From Chloroflexota bacterium (GTDB lineage: Bacteria; Chloroflexota; Anaerolineae; Promineifilales; Promineifilaceae), in assembly GCA_029559155.1 (NCBI GenBank), contig JAKQCM010000119.1, positions 1-55,026 on the forward strand: 55,026 nt of DNA, read 5' to 3'. The notes below the pieces were generated by a model. The model was not told the DNA's origin. It ran no database searches and was given only the letters and a program-made list of their open reading frames with translations. The translations under genes and the position numbers were made by a program. Positions 43,868-53,271 of the stretch are shown here, piece after piece (the stretch's first letter is position 1; every line of letters starts with the position of its first letter).

Positions 43868-44070
43868 GGTTTTCGCTCCTTAAATTGGTTTGTTGGCCGG
43901 GTCGCAAGCGGCCAACTGTGGATAGTATACGGGGAAAAACGGCCGTATCACCCAAGAAGAGACCTGGTTGCAAAAACCGCCAAACAATGCTGACAGAAGG
44001 TGTCAGGTATGGCGAGTATCCTTTACATATTGAAGAAACAAACAGCGGGTGTAGATACCAGGAGGTAAGC

Positions 44071-44316
44071 ATGATACCGACATCCCCATTTCAGTTTGAG
44101 TTAGCGTATTTGCTCTTGTTGGATCGACAACGGAAGGAAACGGAGCGGCACGATTTAGCGCCGGCGCTCAACCGGCAAGCGGCGCGCCAGGGCATGGTTC
44201 GCCAGGGTTTGCATCATGTGGGTCTGAGTCTGGTTGCCGCCGGGCGTTGGTTGGAAGCCGTGACACGGCCGTTAACCCCCGCCGACCCATCTGGTGAAGG
44301 CGGGATGGTTATTTAA
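44071..44316 (+). CDS. Small hypothetical protein
   Basis: 81 residues. ATG at 44071 follows a perfect AGGAGG at a spacing of 5; a longer frame upstream has no such site. The peptide is mostly helical and polar (FQFELAYLLLLDRQRKETER, then LVAAGRWLEAVTR), without a signal peptide. A predicted coiled-coil-like start suggests it may bind a partner. No family recognised. Confidence 0.6.
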   Translation: MIPTSPFQFELAYLLLLDRQRKETERHDLAPALNRQAARQGMVRQGLHHVGLSLVAAGRWLEAVTRPLTPADPSGEGGMVI

Positions 44317-44384
44317 ATGAAGCGTGAAGCGTGATGCGTAAGACCGTTGCGGTCACGCATCACGCTTCACGCTTCACGTTTCAT
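44317..44384. terminator. Long heptamer-built hairpin between converging genes
   Basis: The left arm ATGAAGCGTGAAGCGTGATGCGT pairs with ACGCATCACGCTTCACGCTT for over 20 bp. The right arm has one extra heptamer, and the loop contains GACCG-TTG-CGGTC. It ends the small plus-strand gene and overlaps the stop of the AlbA_2 gene. Confidence 0.8.
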
Positions 44385-45379
44385 CCCCCACCGTTAAACC
44401 GTGTGCGGATAAAACGCGCGGCTTTACTCACGGTCAGCCATTGGCTGGTGTTGCCGGTGCGAATGTAAAATCGCTCTTCTCCTTTGTGAGTCAAAAAAAC
44501 CGGCTCCGGCGACGGCCGTACCGCCGCCATACAAATCTCCTGCCCCGCCACCACCGGAAACGAAACATCCACAAACTGCCGGTACTCCGCGCCAATCATG
44601 GTGTTGAAGGCCATGTTAAACACATTCTCAAACCCGTCGCTGTCCTGCTTGCCCATGGTTTGGTAATCCGGCGTCAGCCCCAAAACCTGCCCATCATCGG
44701 CCACGCCAATCAGCACCACCCCGCCGACGGTGTTCATAAACGCCGCCAAATTTTTCATCACCGGTTCGTATAAATCTTTGTTGCGCTTTTCTTGCCGGTA
44801 ATCCCACTGCAAGCTGGCCTTAAACTCCACGTGCTGCGTTTCGCCGGCGGCGATCAGCGCTTGCGGCGGCAGGCTCTTAGATTGAGCCTGAGGGGCGAGC
44901 TCCGGCAGCACCATTTCTTCAATCAGGCGGGCATATTGCGCCGGATTCGGGACGTCGCGCAGGTGAACCGGCTGGGCGGCATCCGACGTGAACAGCGCCA
45001 GCGTGCCATAATCAAATTTGCGCCCCAAAGCGCCTTGCGCCACTTCGATTTGGGTGATGGCGTAGGTGCGGGCCAGTTCTCTGGCCTCGAACATGCCGCC
45101 GCGCACCAGGGTAATGCGCTCTGTGCTGACCACGTAAGAAGGCACATACCACCAGATAAAGACCAGGGCAATGATAAAAATTTGGATGGTGGTGGTAACG
45201 GCCGTCAACACAATCGAAAACGACACCGTTCTGGCGGCAATTGAGGCAGCGTAGTAGCGTTCCACGCCAAAAACCAGCGCCAAAACCGTCGGCAAAAAGG
45301 CGAAGATAAATTCAAGGACAGCCAGCCGTTTGATAAACACAAATGGGCTGAGTTTGATGATCAGGTTGGTTGATTTCAT
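44381..45379 (-). CDS. Membrane protein: PH-like domain fused to Schlafen/AlbA_2 domain
   Basis: About 332 residues from ATG 45379 (an upstream in-frame ATG at 45436 would add 19 odd residues). Two helices (about 20-36 and 55-82) flank the start of a bacterial PH-like domain (YVVSTERITLVRGGMF... to about 160). This is followed by an AlbA_2 domain: GETQHVEFKASLQWDY, ILIG-type GGVVLIGVADDGQVLGL and RFYIRTGNTSQWL. AlbA_2 domains are nucleic-acid or nucleotide binding and often sit in regulators or defence proteins. A membrane-tethered AlbA_2 is unusual. It is divergent from the FGGY kinase gene. Confidence 0.8.
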   Translation of the reverse strand: MKSTNLIIKLSPFVFIKRLAVLEFIFAFLPTVLALVFGVERYYAASIAARTVSFSIVLTAVTTTIQIFIIALVFIWWYVPSYVVSTERITLVRGGMFEARELARTYAITQIEVAQGALGRKFDYGTLALFTSDAAQPVHLRDVPNPAQYARLIEEMVLPELAPQAQSKSLPPQALIAAGETQHVEFKASLQWDYRQEKRNKDLYEPVMKNLAAFMNTVGGVVLIGVADDGQVLGLTPDYQTMGKQDSDGFENVFNMAFNTMIGAEYRQFVDVSFPVVAGQEICMAAVRPSPEPVFLTHKGEERFYIRTGNTSQWLTVSKAARFIRTRFNGGG

Positions 45380-45542
45380 AACGGCTAATGGTATCAACTG
45401 GCCGCGCAGACGGCAACGGTGTGCCATCTGCCACACAATCTAGTAGAATGTGGCGACGAGAGAATTGCTCGTTCATCCCCGCGACGCTGCGGCACGGCCG
45501 TTGCACCCGCCGCTTCGCCCGACAACACCATCCGGCAAAACC

Positions 45543-47102
45543 ATGAACCGCGATCTGATTCTGACAATCGACAACGGAACCCAAAGCGTACGCGCCCTGA
45601 TTTTTGATTTGCAAGGCAACCTGCTGCACAAATCGCAGGTCTATTTCGAGCCTTACATTTCACTAAAACCCGGCTGGGCCGAGCAAGACCCGGACGTTTT
45701 TTGGGAGGCCATTTGCGCCGCCTGCCAGCAGCTTTGGGCGGCAAATGAGATCGATAAAGAACGGATTGCCGGGGTGGGGTTAACAACCCAGCGGGCAACC
45801 GTGGTGAATGTGGGGCAAGACGGCCGTCCGCTCCGCCCGGCCATCCTGTGGTTAGATCAACGCCGCACAGAAGGACTCAAACCCGTTGGCGGTTTGTGGG
45901 GCCTGGGTTTTACCCTGGCGCGCATGAAGGAAACGGCCGTCTACCTGCAATCCGAAGTCGAAGCCAACTGGATCAACAAACACCAGCCGGAAATCTGGGC
46001 CAAAACCCACAAATACCTCTACCTTTCCGGCTACCTCACGCACAAACTCACCGGCCGTTATGCCGATTCTGTCGGCTGCCAGGTTGGCTATATGCCGTTC
46101 GATTACAAAGCGCAAAACTGGTCTAAATCATGGGATTGGAAATGGCAGGTGGTCAATGTGCCGCGCAGCTACCTACCCGAACTGGTTCAGCCCACGGAGC
46201 ATCTGGGCGCTATCACCGCCGCCGCCGCCGAGGCCACCGGCATTCCCGTTGGCCTGCCCCTCATCGCCGCCGCCGCCGACAAAGCCTGTGAAGTGATTGG
46301 GTCCGGCGCGCTGGCTGCCAACGTCGCGGCGCTTAGTTTTGGCACCACGGCCACCATCAACACCACCCACAAAAAATACGTCGAAGTCATTCCCCTGCTG
46401 CCGCCTTATCCGTCGGCCGTGCCCCATGCCTACAATCTGGAATTTCAGGTGTTTCGCGGCTTCTGGATGGTGACCTGGTTCCGGCAGGAATTTGGTCTGC
46501 GCGAAGAACAGCTGGCCTCGGAACGCGGCCTGCCCACCGAGGAATTATTCGACCATCTCGTAGCCGATGTGCCGCCTGGCTCCATGGGGCTGATGCTCCA
46601 GCCGTTTTGGTCGCCCGGCCTGCGTGTGCCCGGACCAGAAGCCAAAGGGGCCATTATTGGCTGGGGTGATGTGCACACCCGCGGCCATTTTTACCGGGCG
46701 ATTTTAGAAGGCATTGTCTATGCGCTGCGCGAGGGCAAAGAACGGACCGAAAAGCGCAGCCATGTGGCGATAACTGAACTGCGCGCCGCCGGCGGCGGAT
46801 CGCAGTCTGACGCGGCCATGCAAATCACGGCCGACGTGTTTGGTTTACCCGCCTCCCGTCCGCACGTCTACGAAGCGTCGGGTTTGGGCGCGGCTATTGA
46901 TGTGGCCGTGGGGTTGGGGCTGCATGGCGATTTCGACACGGCCGTTTCCGCCATGACCCGCGTTGGCGACACCTTTGAACCCAATGCCGTCAACCACCGC
47001 CTGTACAACGACCTGTACCATGGCGTTTACAAAAAAATGTACAAAAATCTCAAACCCCTCTACGAAACCATCCGCGACGTCACCGGCTACCCGGCACGGT
47101 AA
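45543..47102 (+). CDS. FGGY-family carbohydrate kinase
   Basis: 519 residues from the ATG at 45543; an earlier frame start at 45450 lies in the divergent leader and has no support. The FGGY_N domain opens with [18 protein letters not shown] (phosphate-binding). [13 protein letters not shown] and [12 protein letters not shown] follow, and [10 protein letters not shown] marks the sugar site. The FGGY_C domain has [16 protein letters not shown] and [21 protein letters not shown]. Members phosphorylate glycerol, xylulose, gluconate or similar. The substrate cannot be told from motifs alone. There is no recognisable Shine-Dalgarno. Confidence 0.88.
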   Translation: MNRDLILTIDNGTQSVRALIFDLQGNLLHKSQVYFEPYISLKPGWAEQDPDVFWEAICAACQQLWAANEIDKERIAGVGLTTQRATVVNVGQDGRPLRPAILWLDQRRTEGLKPVGGLWGLGFTLARMKETAVYLQSEVEANWINKHQPEIWAKTHKYLYLSGYLTHKLTGRYADSVGCQVGYMPFDYKAQNWSKSWDWKWQVVNVPRSYLPELVQPTEHLGAITAAAAEATGIPVGLPLIAAAADKACEVIGSGALAANVAALSFGTTATINTTHKKYVEVIPLLPPYPSAVPHAYNLEFQVFRGFWMVTWFRQEFGLREEQLASERGLPTEELFDHLVADVPPGSMGLMLQPFWSPGLRVPGPEAKGAIIGWGDVHTRGHFYRAILEGIVYALREGKERTEKRSHVAITELRAAGGGSQSDAAMQITADVFGLPASRPHVYEASGLGAAIDVAVGLGLHGDFDTAVSAMTRVGDTFEPNAVNHRLYNDLYHGVYKKMYKNLKPLYETIRDVTGYPAR

Positions 47103-47125
47103 GGAATGTAACACCTTGCAGAACT

Positions 47126-47192
47126 GGGATTGGAGATTGGAGATTGGAGATTCAAGACCGGTTTAACCTCCAATCTCCAATCTCCAATCTCC
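47126..47192. terminator. GGAGATT heptamer hairpin
   Basis: GGGATT plus three GGAGATT heptamers, a 19-nt loop, then AACCTCC and three AATCTCC heptamers give a stem of at least 21 bp. It lies between the converging FGGY kinase and lactate dehydrogenase genes, so a bidirectional terminator is likely. Confidence 0.8.
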
Positions 47193-47240
47193 TGTAAGTC
47201 ATTTAATCCGCGTTCCTAAACACGCCTACAGCGCCGCCTC

Positions 47241-48191
47241 TCATCCTTGCGACCCTTCTAACTCATCAATCGCCTGCCGGATCGTAGCCGCGCTGCGATG
47301 CAAAGCCGCTTCCTCGGCGGCGCTTAGGGGCAAGAAGAACGTGTCCTCCACACCTTCGCCGCCGACAATATGCGGCAAAGCCACCGTTACATCCTTCACT
47401 CCGGCAATGTCGGGCAGTGGCGTACACACCGTCATGATGGCCCGCCGGTTGCCCAAGATATTACTTACAATACGCGCCAAAGCGCTGCCAACGCCATAGT
47501 ATGTCGCCCCTTTGCCTTCGATGATGCGATATGCAGCCTTGCGCACCGATTCTTCAATCTCATGGCGCATGGCCTGGTCCAAATTACACGCATGGGTACG
47601 GCAAAAATCATCCAACGGGATATTGCCCACATTCACCAGCGACCAGGCCAGCACTTCCGAATCGCCATGTTCGCCGATGACGTAGGCGTGAACGTGCGTA
47701 GAATCAATGTGCAAATGCTGCCCAAGCAGCGCGCGGAACCGCGCCGTATCCAATGTTGTGCCGGAGCCTACAATGCGATGCGACGGAATACCAAATTCGG
47801 CCGCATACTGCGCCGACAGATGGGTCATCACGTCCACCGGGTTGGTAGCTACAATCAAAATGGCATCCGGCGCATGGGTGAATATCTGCGGAATCACTTC
47901 GCGGAAAACGGCCGCATTCCGCGAAAGCAGTTCCAGCCGCGTTTCCCCGGGTTTCTGCCCCACGCCGGCCGACATAATAACTACCCGGCTGCCTTTCAAA
48001 TCGGCGTAACTTCCGGCGCGAATGGTCAGGGGGTGCGCAAAGGGGACCGCGTGCAGCAAATCGGCGGCTTCGGCAATGGCGCGCTTTTCAAACTTATCCA
48101 CCATTACAATTTCCCGGCCCACACCACGCATCAACAAGGCGTAGGCGGCCGTAGCTCCCACCATCCCACTACCAACGATTCCAATTTTCAT
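47241..48191 (-). CDS. ldh: L-lactate dehydrogenase
   Basis: 316 residues from ATG 48191 (after AGGAGAATTGAT); an earlier frame start lies in the leader. The NAD site is [17 protein letters not shown] (7-23) and [17 protein letters not shown] follows. The specificity loop [10 protein letters not shown] has Gln where malate dehydrogenases have Arg, so pyruvate/lactate is favoured. [25 protein letters not shown] and the catalytic His in VIGEHGDSE complete the active site. It reduces pyruvate to lactate and regenerates NAD+. The gene has no ACGGCCGT site. Confidence 0.93.
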   Translation of the reverse strand: MKIGIVGSGMVGATAAYALLMRGVGREIVMVDKFEKRAIAEAADLLHAVPFAHPLTIRAGSYADLKGSRVVIMSAGVGQKPGETRLELLSRNAAVFREVIPQIFTHAPDAILIVATNPVDVMTHLSAQYAAEFGIPSHRIVGSGTTLDTARFRALLGQHLHIDSTHVHAYVIGEHGDSEVLAWSLVNVGNIPLDDFCRTHACNLDQAMRHEIEESVRKAAYRIIEGKGATYYGVGSALARIVSNILGNRRAIMTVCTPLPDIAGVKDVTVALPHIVGGEGVEDTFFLPLSAAEEAALHRSAATIRQAIDELEGSQG

Positions 48192-48283
48192 ATCAATTCT
48201 CCTAAAAAATCTAGAGGAAGAGCGTTCAGTCCTTCCGGTTTCACCATTTATGCAAATGTCGCATTTCAAATTGACGCTTTATG

Positions 48284-49528
48284 TCAATCGGCCGAGATCG
48301 TGAGTGAGGCCGGTTTGCGGCGACCAGCCCCGGTGCGACGAACCAACACCAACGCCGGCGCCATCACCAAAAGCGACAACCCCGCGCCCAACCAGTATGG
48401 GCTGGTGGGATTCAGGGCGAAAATTGTGCCGGCAACGGCCGTGCTAAATATGGTAGACAGGCTGATGGTGGATTGGTAAACGCCCAAAACACCGCCGCGC
48501 AGCTCATCGGCGACGGTGGTTGTGGTGAGGGATTGCAGCGGCGGCATCATGAAGCCAATACCCGCGGCAAACATCAAAGAAGCTACGCCGCCCAACAAGG
48601 GCGTGGCCAGAGCGGCAAAAACAAATAAACCAACGGTCCGCAAAACAAGACCAAAGACAACCAGCAGCGCGTCATCGTATCGCTTGAGGGCTTTTGGCAA
48701 CAGCACCGCCTGAGTGACAAACTGCCCTACCCCCACCAAAGTCAGCATCACGCCAATGCCCAGGCTGACCATGTTTTCGCTGTAACCGGCAAATAAAACT
48801 GCTTCACCAAACAGGGCGAAGGTGGCTTGCAGCAGACCCAGGCCAAATTGCCCGACAAAGGCGATAAACAACACGAGCAGCAGGGATGAATTTTTCATGA
48901 TGGCGGCGAGGCCGATGCTCTGTTTGCTGAAGTTGCGGTTTACTTCCCGTTGTTCCGGGGTTACGGTTTCGTCGAGAGTGAACCAGGTCATTAAGACGAC
49001 GAGGGCAGCGGCGGCAGCGGCAATGATGTAGGGCACACGCGGCCCCAAAGCCGCTGACAGGAGGCCGCCTAAAGCAGGCCCAAAAATGAACCCCAGCCCA
49101 AAGGCGGCGAAAATGTACCCCAGCGATTCGGTACGCTTTTTGCGCGGGGTAATATCGGTGATGTACGCCTGGGCGACGATGATGTTGCCGCCGGTAATGC
49201 CATCGAGAATACGGGCCAGAAAAAGGACAGAAACCGAGGGCGCAAGAGCTAGCATGAGAAAGCTAACGGCCGTTCCCACCTGGCTGATGATAAGGATGGG
49301 AAGACGGCCGTATTTATCCGACAATCGCCCCAAATACGGCCCGGCAATAAATTGCGCCGCAAAAAAAGATGTGCCCAACAACGTAATTGTCTGAGGCGAC
49401 ATGCCAAATTCGCGCTGCGCGTATAAGGGCAAAATCGGCATAATCATGGCCGCGCCCAGCATCTGCACAAACACGATGAGCAGAACGGTGAGCAGCCGCC
49501 GATCCATAGTTTGCAATTTGTTTAACAA
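48284..49528 (-). CDS. MFS transporter, TetA-like drug efflux family
   Basis: 414 residues with twelve membrane segments. Motif A is GRLSDKYGRLPIL (between helices 2 and 3), followed by ARILDGITGGNIIVAQAYITD and GFIFGPALGG (motif C-like). This is the DHA1/TetA pattern of proton-driven drug or metabolite export. The start could be the ATG at 49528 or a Met 7 codons later (MDRRLL). It lies 92 bp upstream of the lactate dehydrogenase start on the same strand; a role in end-product export is only a guess. Confidence 0.88.
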   Translation of the reverse strand: MLNKLQTMDRRLLTVLLIVFVQMLGAAMIMPILPLYAQREFGMSPQTITLLGTSFFAAQFIAGPYLGRLSDKYGRLPILIISQVGTAVSFLMLALAPSVSVLFLARILDGITGGNIIVAQAYITDITPRKKRTESLGYIFAAFGLGFIFGPALGGLLSAALGPRVPYIIAAAAAALVVLMTWFTLDETVTPEQREVNRNFSKQSIGLAAIMKNSSLLLVLFIAFVGQFGLGLLQATFALFGEAVLFAGYSENMVSLGIGVMLTLVGVGQFVTQAVLLPKALKRYDDALLVVFGLVLRTVGLFVFAALATPLLGGVASLMFAAGIGFMMPPLQSLTTTTVADELRGGVLGVYQSTISLSTIFSTAVAGTIFALNPTSPYWLGAGLSLLVMAPALVLVRRTGAGRRKPASLTISAD

Positions 49529-49710
49529 AATTAACCTCGTCGAGAATGAAGTAAGGCCATTTTAACCCGCGCCGCGCCATGATCGGCTGGTTGTTAAGCG
49601 GATATTCAGACGGCCGTCTCGCCCGCCAATCATAACCTCGCCGCCATCACAGGCAAGCCTCTGCCCCGTCAGCCAAAAAACAGGCAGGCTGTAGCGTTCT
49701 GCGCCAATGG

Positions 49711-50901
49711 TTAGCCAAAAATTTGCAGCGCCTGATCAAGATCGGCGATTAAATCGGCCGTGTCTTCGATGCCTGTGGAATAACGCACCAGACTCTCGGG
49801 AATGCCCGCCGCCGCCCGTTCGGCCGGGGTACATTCCACATGACTCGTGGTCGCCGGCGGGCCAACAATCGTTTCCACCGCGCCCAAATTCGCCGCGGCA
49901 TGGGCAAATTTCAGCCGGGGCAAAAATTGGCCCACCGCATCGAGGGTGTCTTCCCTGAGCCGGAAACTGAGCATCCCGCCAAAACCGCGCATTTGCCGGC
50001 GAGCGATTTCGTGGCCGGCGTGCGACGGCAAACCAGGGTAATAGACCTCGGCAACGGCCGTATGCCTCGCCAGGAAACGGGCAATCTGACCGGCGCTCTC
50101 ATTTTGCTGGCGCACCCGCAAGTGCAGTGTTTTCAGGCCGCGCAGCAGCAAATAAGCCGACATCGGGTCCAAAGTCGCGCCATTGATCTCGCGGAAATGG
50201 TAAACCTGAGCCACCAACTCCGCCGCCCCGCACATCACGCCGCCCAAGGCGTCGGCGTGGCCGCCCAGATATTTTGTGGCGCTGTGCAAAACCAGATGCG
50301 CCCCCAACGCCAGCGGATTCTGATTGACAGGCGTGGCAAAGGTGTTATCCACAATTACCACCGCGCCCACCGCGCGACCCGCGGCCGCCAGCCGGGCTAA
50401 ATCAACCACTTTCACGGTCGGATTGGTGGGGCTTTCCAGATAAAGCACGCGGCAGCCCTGGGCAATTTCGGCCTCGATGGCTTCATGGTCGGTGGTGTCG
50501 CACAAGGCCACGTCTACCTGGAATCGCGGCAGGAATTCGGTGAAGAGCTTGTTGGCGCCGCCATAGGTGTCTTTAACGGAAACCACGCGATCACCGGGAG
50601 ACAACAGGGCAAACAGGGCGCTGCTGATGATGCCCATGCCGGTCGCAGCGCTGGTAGCAGCTTCTGCACCCTCCAGCAGACGCACCTTTTCTTCAAAGGC
50701 GTGGACGGTGGGATTGGTATTACGGCCGTAAATATGCCCTGCTTTCTCGCCCAAAGCCACTTGCAGCCACTCGTCCAAATCGTCATAACCAAACGAGACG
50801 CTGTGAACCACAGGAACCTGGGTTGCGCCCTGCCAGGCGCGGGTTTCTTCGCCCGCCCATACGGCGCGCGTGCCAATACCGGGTTGATCAGATTGGGTCA
50901 T
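49711..50901 (-). CDS. Cystathionine gamma-synthase/lyase family PLP enzyme
   Basis: 396 residues from ATG 50901 (after GAAGGAGCGATGC). YGRNTNPTVHAFEEKVRLLEGA (in part) is the substrate-binding start. VKDTYGGANKLF, VYLESPTNPTVKVVDL and DNTFATPVNQNP follow, and the PLP Lys is in HSATKYLGGHADALGG (near 207). Family members make cystathionine from O-acyl-homoserine or split it or methionine. The order of motifs cannot decide between MetB, MetC and Mgl. Repeat R1 copy 3 ends exactly before its ribosome binding site. Confidence 0.9.
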   Translation of the reverse strand: MTQSDQPGIGTRAVWAGEETRAWQGATQVPVVHSVSFGYDDLDEWLQVALGEKAGHIYGRNTNPTVHAFEEKVRLLEGAEAATSAATGMGIISSALFALLSPGDRVVSVKDTYGGANKLFTEFLPRFQVDVALCDTTDHEAIEAEIAQGCRVLYLESPTNPTVKVVDLARLAAAGRAVGAVVIVDNTFATPVNQNPLALGAHLVLHSATKYLGGHADALGGVMCGAAELVAQVYHFREINGATLDPMSAYLLLRGLKTLHLRVRQQNESAGQIARFLARHTAVAEVYYPGLPSHAGHEIARRQMRGFGGMLSFRLREDTLDAVGQFLPRLKFAHAAANLGAVETIVGPPATTSHVECTPAERAAAGIPESLVRYSTGIEDTADLIADLDQALQIFG

Positions 50902-50907
50902 GCATCG

Positions 50908-51032
50908 CTCCTTCGAAAATAATTTAACGCAAAGGCGCAGAGGCGCAAAGGTGCAGAGAAAAAATCTGCGTCATCTGCGAAATCTGCGGATTTTCATTGA
51001 TGGTGTTGAGCCTGCGCTCATGTCGTCTCCTT
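50908..51032 (-). repeat. Dispersed repeat R1, copy 3
   Basis: Minus-strand order: AAGGAGA, mini-ORF, CGCAGATTTTTT, GCACCTTTGCGCCTCTGCGCC, GCGTTAAATTATTTTCG, then the AAGGAG of the trans-sulfuration gene. The two sides of R1 thus both end in a Shine-Dalgarno. Confidence 0.9.
50971..51021 (-). CDS. 16-residue mini-ORF inside R1 (copy 3)
   Basis: ATG at 51021-51019 follows AAGGAGACGAC. Peptide MSAGSTPSMKIRRFRR, identical to copy 1; codon 16 is AGA, and the stop is TGA. The 70 nt between its stop and the downstream start codon contain the rest of R1. A leader-peptide role is possible; chance conservation of a recent repeat cannot be excluded. Confidence 0.35.
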   Translation of the reverse strand: MSAGSTPSMKIRRFRR

Positions 51033-51039
51033 CAAAAAT

Positions 51040-51105
51040 GGGACACGGATTGACGCGGATAAACACGGGTAGGAATCCGTGAAAATCCTTGTTCATCCGT
51101 GTCCC
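51040..51105. repeat. Inverted repeat R2 (ACACGGAT type)
   Basis: GGGACACGGAT (51040-51050) and ATCCGTGTCCC (51095-51105) flank GACGCGGATAAACACGGG and AATCCGTG. Such ACACGGATNAACGCGGAT repeats occur widely in environmental bacteria. It sits directly upstream of R1 copy 3 and nothing else fills 50902-51216 apart from the hairpin at 51129. Confidence 0.75.
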
Positions 51106-51128
51106 TTTCGTTGATTATCAGAAAACAA

Positions 51129-51186
51129 AAAACGGCCGTTTCCCTCCCCTTCACACGCTGCCTAAAAGGAGGAAAACGGCCGTTTC
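51129..51186. terminator. Hairpin from two AAACGGCCGTTT copies plus CCTCC/GGAGG
   Basis: AAACGGCCGTTTCCCTCC pairs with GGAGGAAAACGGCCGTTT over about 16 bp around CCTTCACACGCTGCCTAAAA-type loop sequence. It lies some 30 bp after the LysW-like gene stop (minus strand), as the pair at 12577-12613 does for its gene. Confidence 0.65.
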
Positions 51187-51216
51187 CACCAACAACCAAA
51201 GCAAAAGGCTTAACGC

Positions 51217-51471
51217 CTAAAAATCATCGTCGTCTAGATCGTCATAAGCGTCATCATCAAAGTCTGCAAAATCTTCTTCGTCGAGTGCATAATCCTCCAA
51301 ATCGTCGTACTCGTCCTCATCCACCCAACTCAATTTCAGGGGTCTGAGCTGCACAACTTCCAATTCTGCCTCACACTCCTCACAAATAATAAAAGAACCA
51401 AGTTCAGGATTCGCTTCAAAACGAATCATCGTCTGACACGCCGGACATCTCGCAGATAATGTGGTCATCAT
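51217..51471 (-). CDS. LysW-like zinc ribbon with acidic tail
   Basis: 84 residues; ATG at 51471 after GTGAGGTGAAAGAC. Residues 1-45 look like the carrier LysW: CPACQTMIRFEANPELGSF then ICEECEAELEVVQL, a four-Cys zinc site. LysW ends soon after with EDWGE, whose last Glu carries the lysine/arginine intermediate. Here instead a 35-residue stretch of almost pure Asp/Glu/Tyr/Phe follows (WVDEDEYDDLEDY, FADFDDDAYDDLDDDDF). No lysine- or arginine-synthesis genes are near. It may be an amino-group carrier variant or a LysW-derived binding protein. Confidence 0.8.
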   Translation of the reverse strand: MMTTLSARCPACQTMIRFEANPELGSFIICEECEAELEVVQLRPLKLSWVDEDEYDDLEDYALDEEDFADFDDDAYDDLDDDDF

Positions 51472-51608
51472 GTCTTTCACCTCACAATTTTGCCGCACCG
51501 ACCAGGAATATGTTGGAACGTCGCGGTACGAAAAAACTTATTCTTGGCGCGTATTATGCCCAATTTCCTTGCAGAAGCACGAAATTCATGGCAGGAATTT
51601 TGCCGGAT

Positions 51609-53264
51609 TTACGGCCGTCCCTGAACCACGCTGAGCAACGGCCGTTCCCCTCCTCCATCTACCAGAACCAGATCATCATACCAACCCGCCGTACTCACCC
51701 ACTGCTGGCTAAACGTCCAACCTTGCCACTGCCACACCGACACAACTTTCCCTTCCCCAGCCGCTAACTGGGAGATCACAACCAATTCTGGCACGCCGTC
51801 GCCATCTACATCGCCCAATTCCAGTTCTTGAATCGGGTCCACCACCGGTCGGCCGCCCCAGAGCAAATCATACACGCCGCCGCGATAACCAACGATATAC
51901 GGCTGGCTGCGCTCGTAACCCGCGCCATCGCGCCGCCAGATAGCCAACATCATTTCACCACGGCCGTCATCATTCGGATCGCCCAGGGCCACATCTACCA
52001 CCCGCCAGTCTGCCGGGCTTTGCCACACGGCCGTGCCATCCTGAAAAATGGTGATCTGCGTCCCCTGCCGCCGCACCGTCTCCGGCAGGCCATCGCCCGT
52101 CAGGTCAATCTGCCCGCTAAAAAATTGGCCGGATACGGCCGTTTGCGGCACATCCACCGCCAGACACTCCGCTTCCTGGCAGGCGAACCCAATCCGCAGC
52201 GGCGGCGGCGCGATTCGCGCCAACAGCGGCGCAGCCTCCTCCGGCGACAGCAAACGCGGCTGTCGCCCGGCCTGAACCGGCAGCGCCTGCACGGCGCGCA
52301 GCCCGTCGGCATCGAACAAGGCGCGTAAAGCCACCGCCGGCCGCGTCTCCGGCAGTTCCTGGTCGAAGACAAAATTACCCAGGCTGTAAGCCACAAGGCC
52401 ACCGCGCGTCGCCGCCAGCGGCTGCGCGACATGCGGGTGATGCCCCACCACCAGATCGGCTCCGGCGGCCACCATTTCCTGCGCCAGCCGTTCCTGAGCT
52501 GGCGACGGCCGTGTCTCATATTCCAGCCCCCAATGCACAGAGACAATCACCGCATCGGCGACGGCTTTGGCCGCAGCGATGGCCGCCGGACCGCTCTGCG
52601 CGTCCCACGTCGCCAGCGACGAATCCGACGCGCCAGCCGGATCGGGCACGAGGTTGAAAGCGAGAAAGGCGAGGTGGATATTATTGGCTATACGAATTTC
52701 TGGGGTAATTTGACCCTCCTCTCGCAGGCCAAGGGGCGTAAGACCGGCCTGCCGCAGGCGCACGGCCGTTTCCGCCAGGCCCGCCGCACCATTGTCCAGG
52801 CTGTGATTGTTCGCCAGACCCAGCAGATCAAAACCGGCATGTTGCAGTTGGAAAACGGCCGTGAGCGGCATCATCAGGTTGATGCGGGCGCCGGGATTTG
52901 GCAAGTGTGATTCGTGATTTGCCGATGGCTGCCAGGGGCATGGATACACGAAACAAGGGTCACGCGTCACAGAAATTACGCCTTCCAAATTTCCCAGCGT
53001 CAGGTCAGCCGAAGCCAGCCAGGGAGCCACACCGCCCAGCGGATCAGGCTGGGAAGCGACCCCGCGCCCCAAAAGCACATCACCCACCGCAATAAGGCTG
53101 GTCACGGTTTCGTCGTCAGCCAGCGGACGGCCGTCGCGCAGATAGACCCAGGGATAAACGGATAGGTCGGGGGAAACGGCCGTTTCCCCCGGCTTCCCAA
53201 CGAGAAGCAGGATAAACAGAAGGGGGAAAAGGAGGTAGGAAACGGCCGTGCGCTGCAATTTCAT
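51609..53264 (-). CDS. CapA-like (PGA_cap) metallophosphatase-fold protein with VCBS-like tail
   Basis: About 551 residues from ATG 53264. A signal peptide or N-terminal anchor (about 8-24, SYLLFPLLFILLLVG) is followed by the PGA_cap domain: VGDVLLGRGVA, LGNLEGVIS, LLGLANNHSLDNG, VIVSVHWGLEYE, VVGHHPHVAQP and YSLGNFVFDQ. Family members act in poly-gamma-glutamate capsule synthesis or as surface phosphatases. Residues ~380-550 have two FG-GAP/VCBS-like Ca-binding repeats (GDPNDDGRGEMML and GDVDGDGVPELVV). There is no Shine-Dalgarno; a 15-bp inverted repeat ends 8 nt before the start. Confidence 0.87.
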   Translation of the reverse strand: MKLQRTAVSYLLFPLLFILLLVGKPGETAVSPDLSVYPWVYLRDGRPLADDETVTSLIAVGDVLLGRGVASQPDPLGGVAPWLASADLTLGNLEGVISVTRDPCFVYPCPWQPSANHESHLPNPGARINLMMPLTAVFQLQHAGFDLLGLANNHSLDNGAAGLAETAVRLRQAGLTPLGLREEGQITPEIRIANNIHLAFLAFNLVPDPAGASDSSLATWDAQSGPAAIAAAKAVADAVIVSVHWGLEYETRPSPAQERLAQEMVAAGADLVVGHHPHVAQPLAATRGGLVAYSLGNFVFDQELPETRPAVALRALFDADGLRAVQALPVQAGRQPRLLSPEEAAPLLARIAPPPLRIGFACQEAECLAVDVPQTAVSGQFFSGQIDLTGDGLPETVRRQGTQITIFQDGTAVWQSPADWRVVDVALGDPNDDGRGEMMLAIWRRDGAGYERSQPYIVGYRGGVYDLLWGGRPVVDPIQELELGDVDGDGVPELVVISQLAAGEGKVVSVWQWQGWTFSQQWVSTAGWYDDLVLVDGGGERPLLSVVQGRP

Positions 53265-53271
53265 AGGGTTA

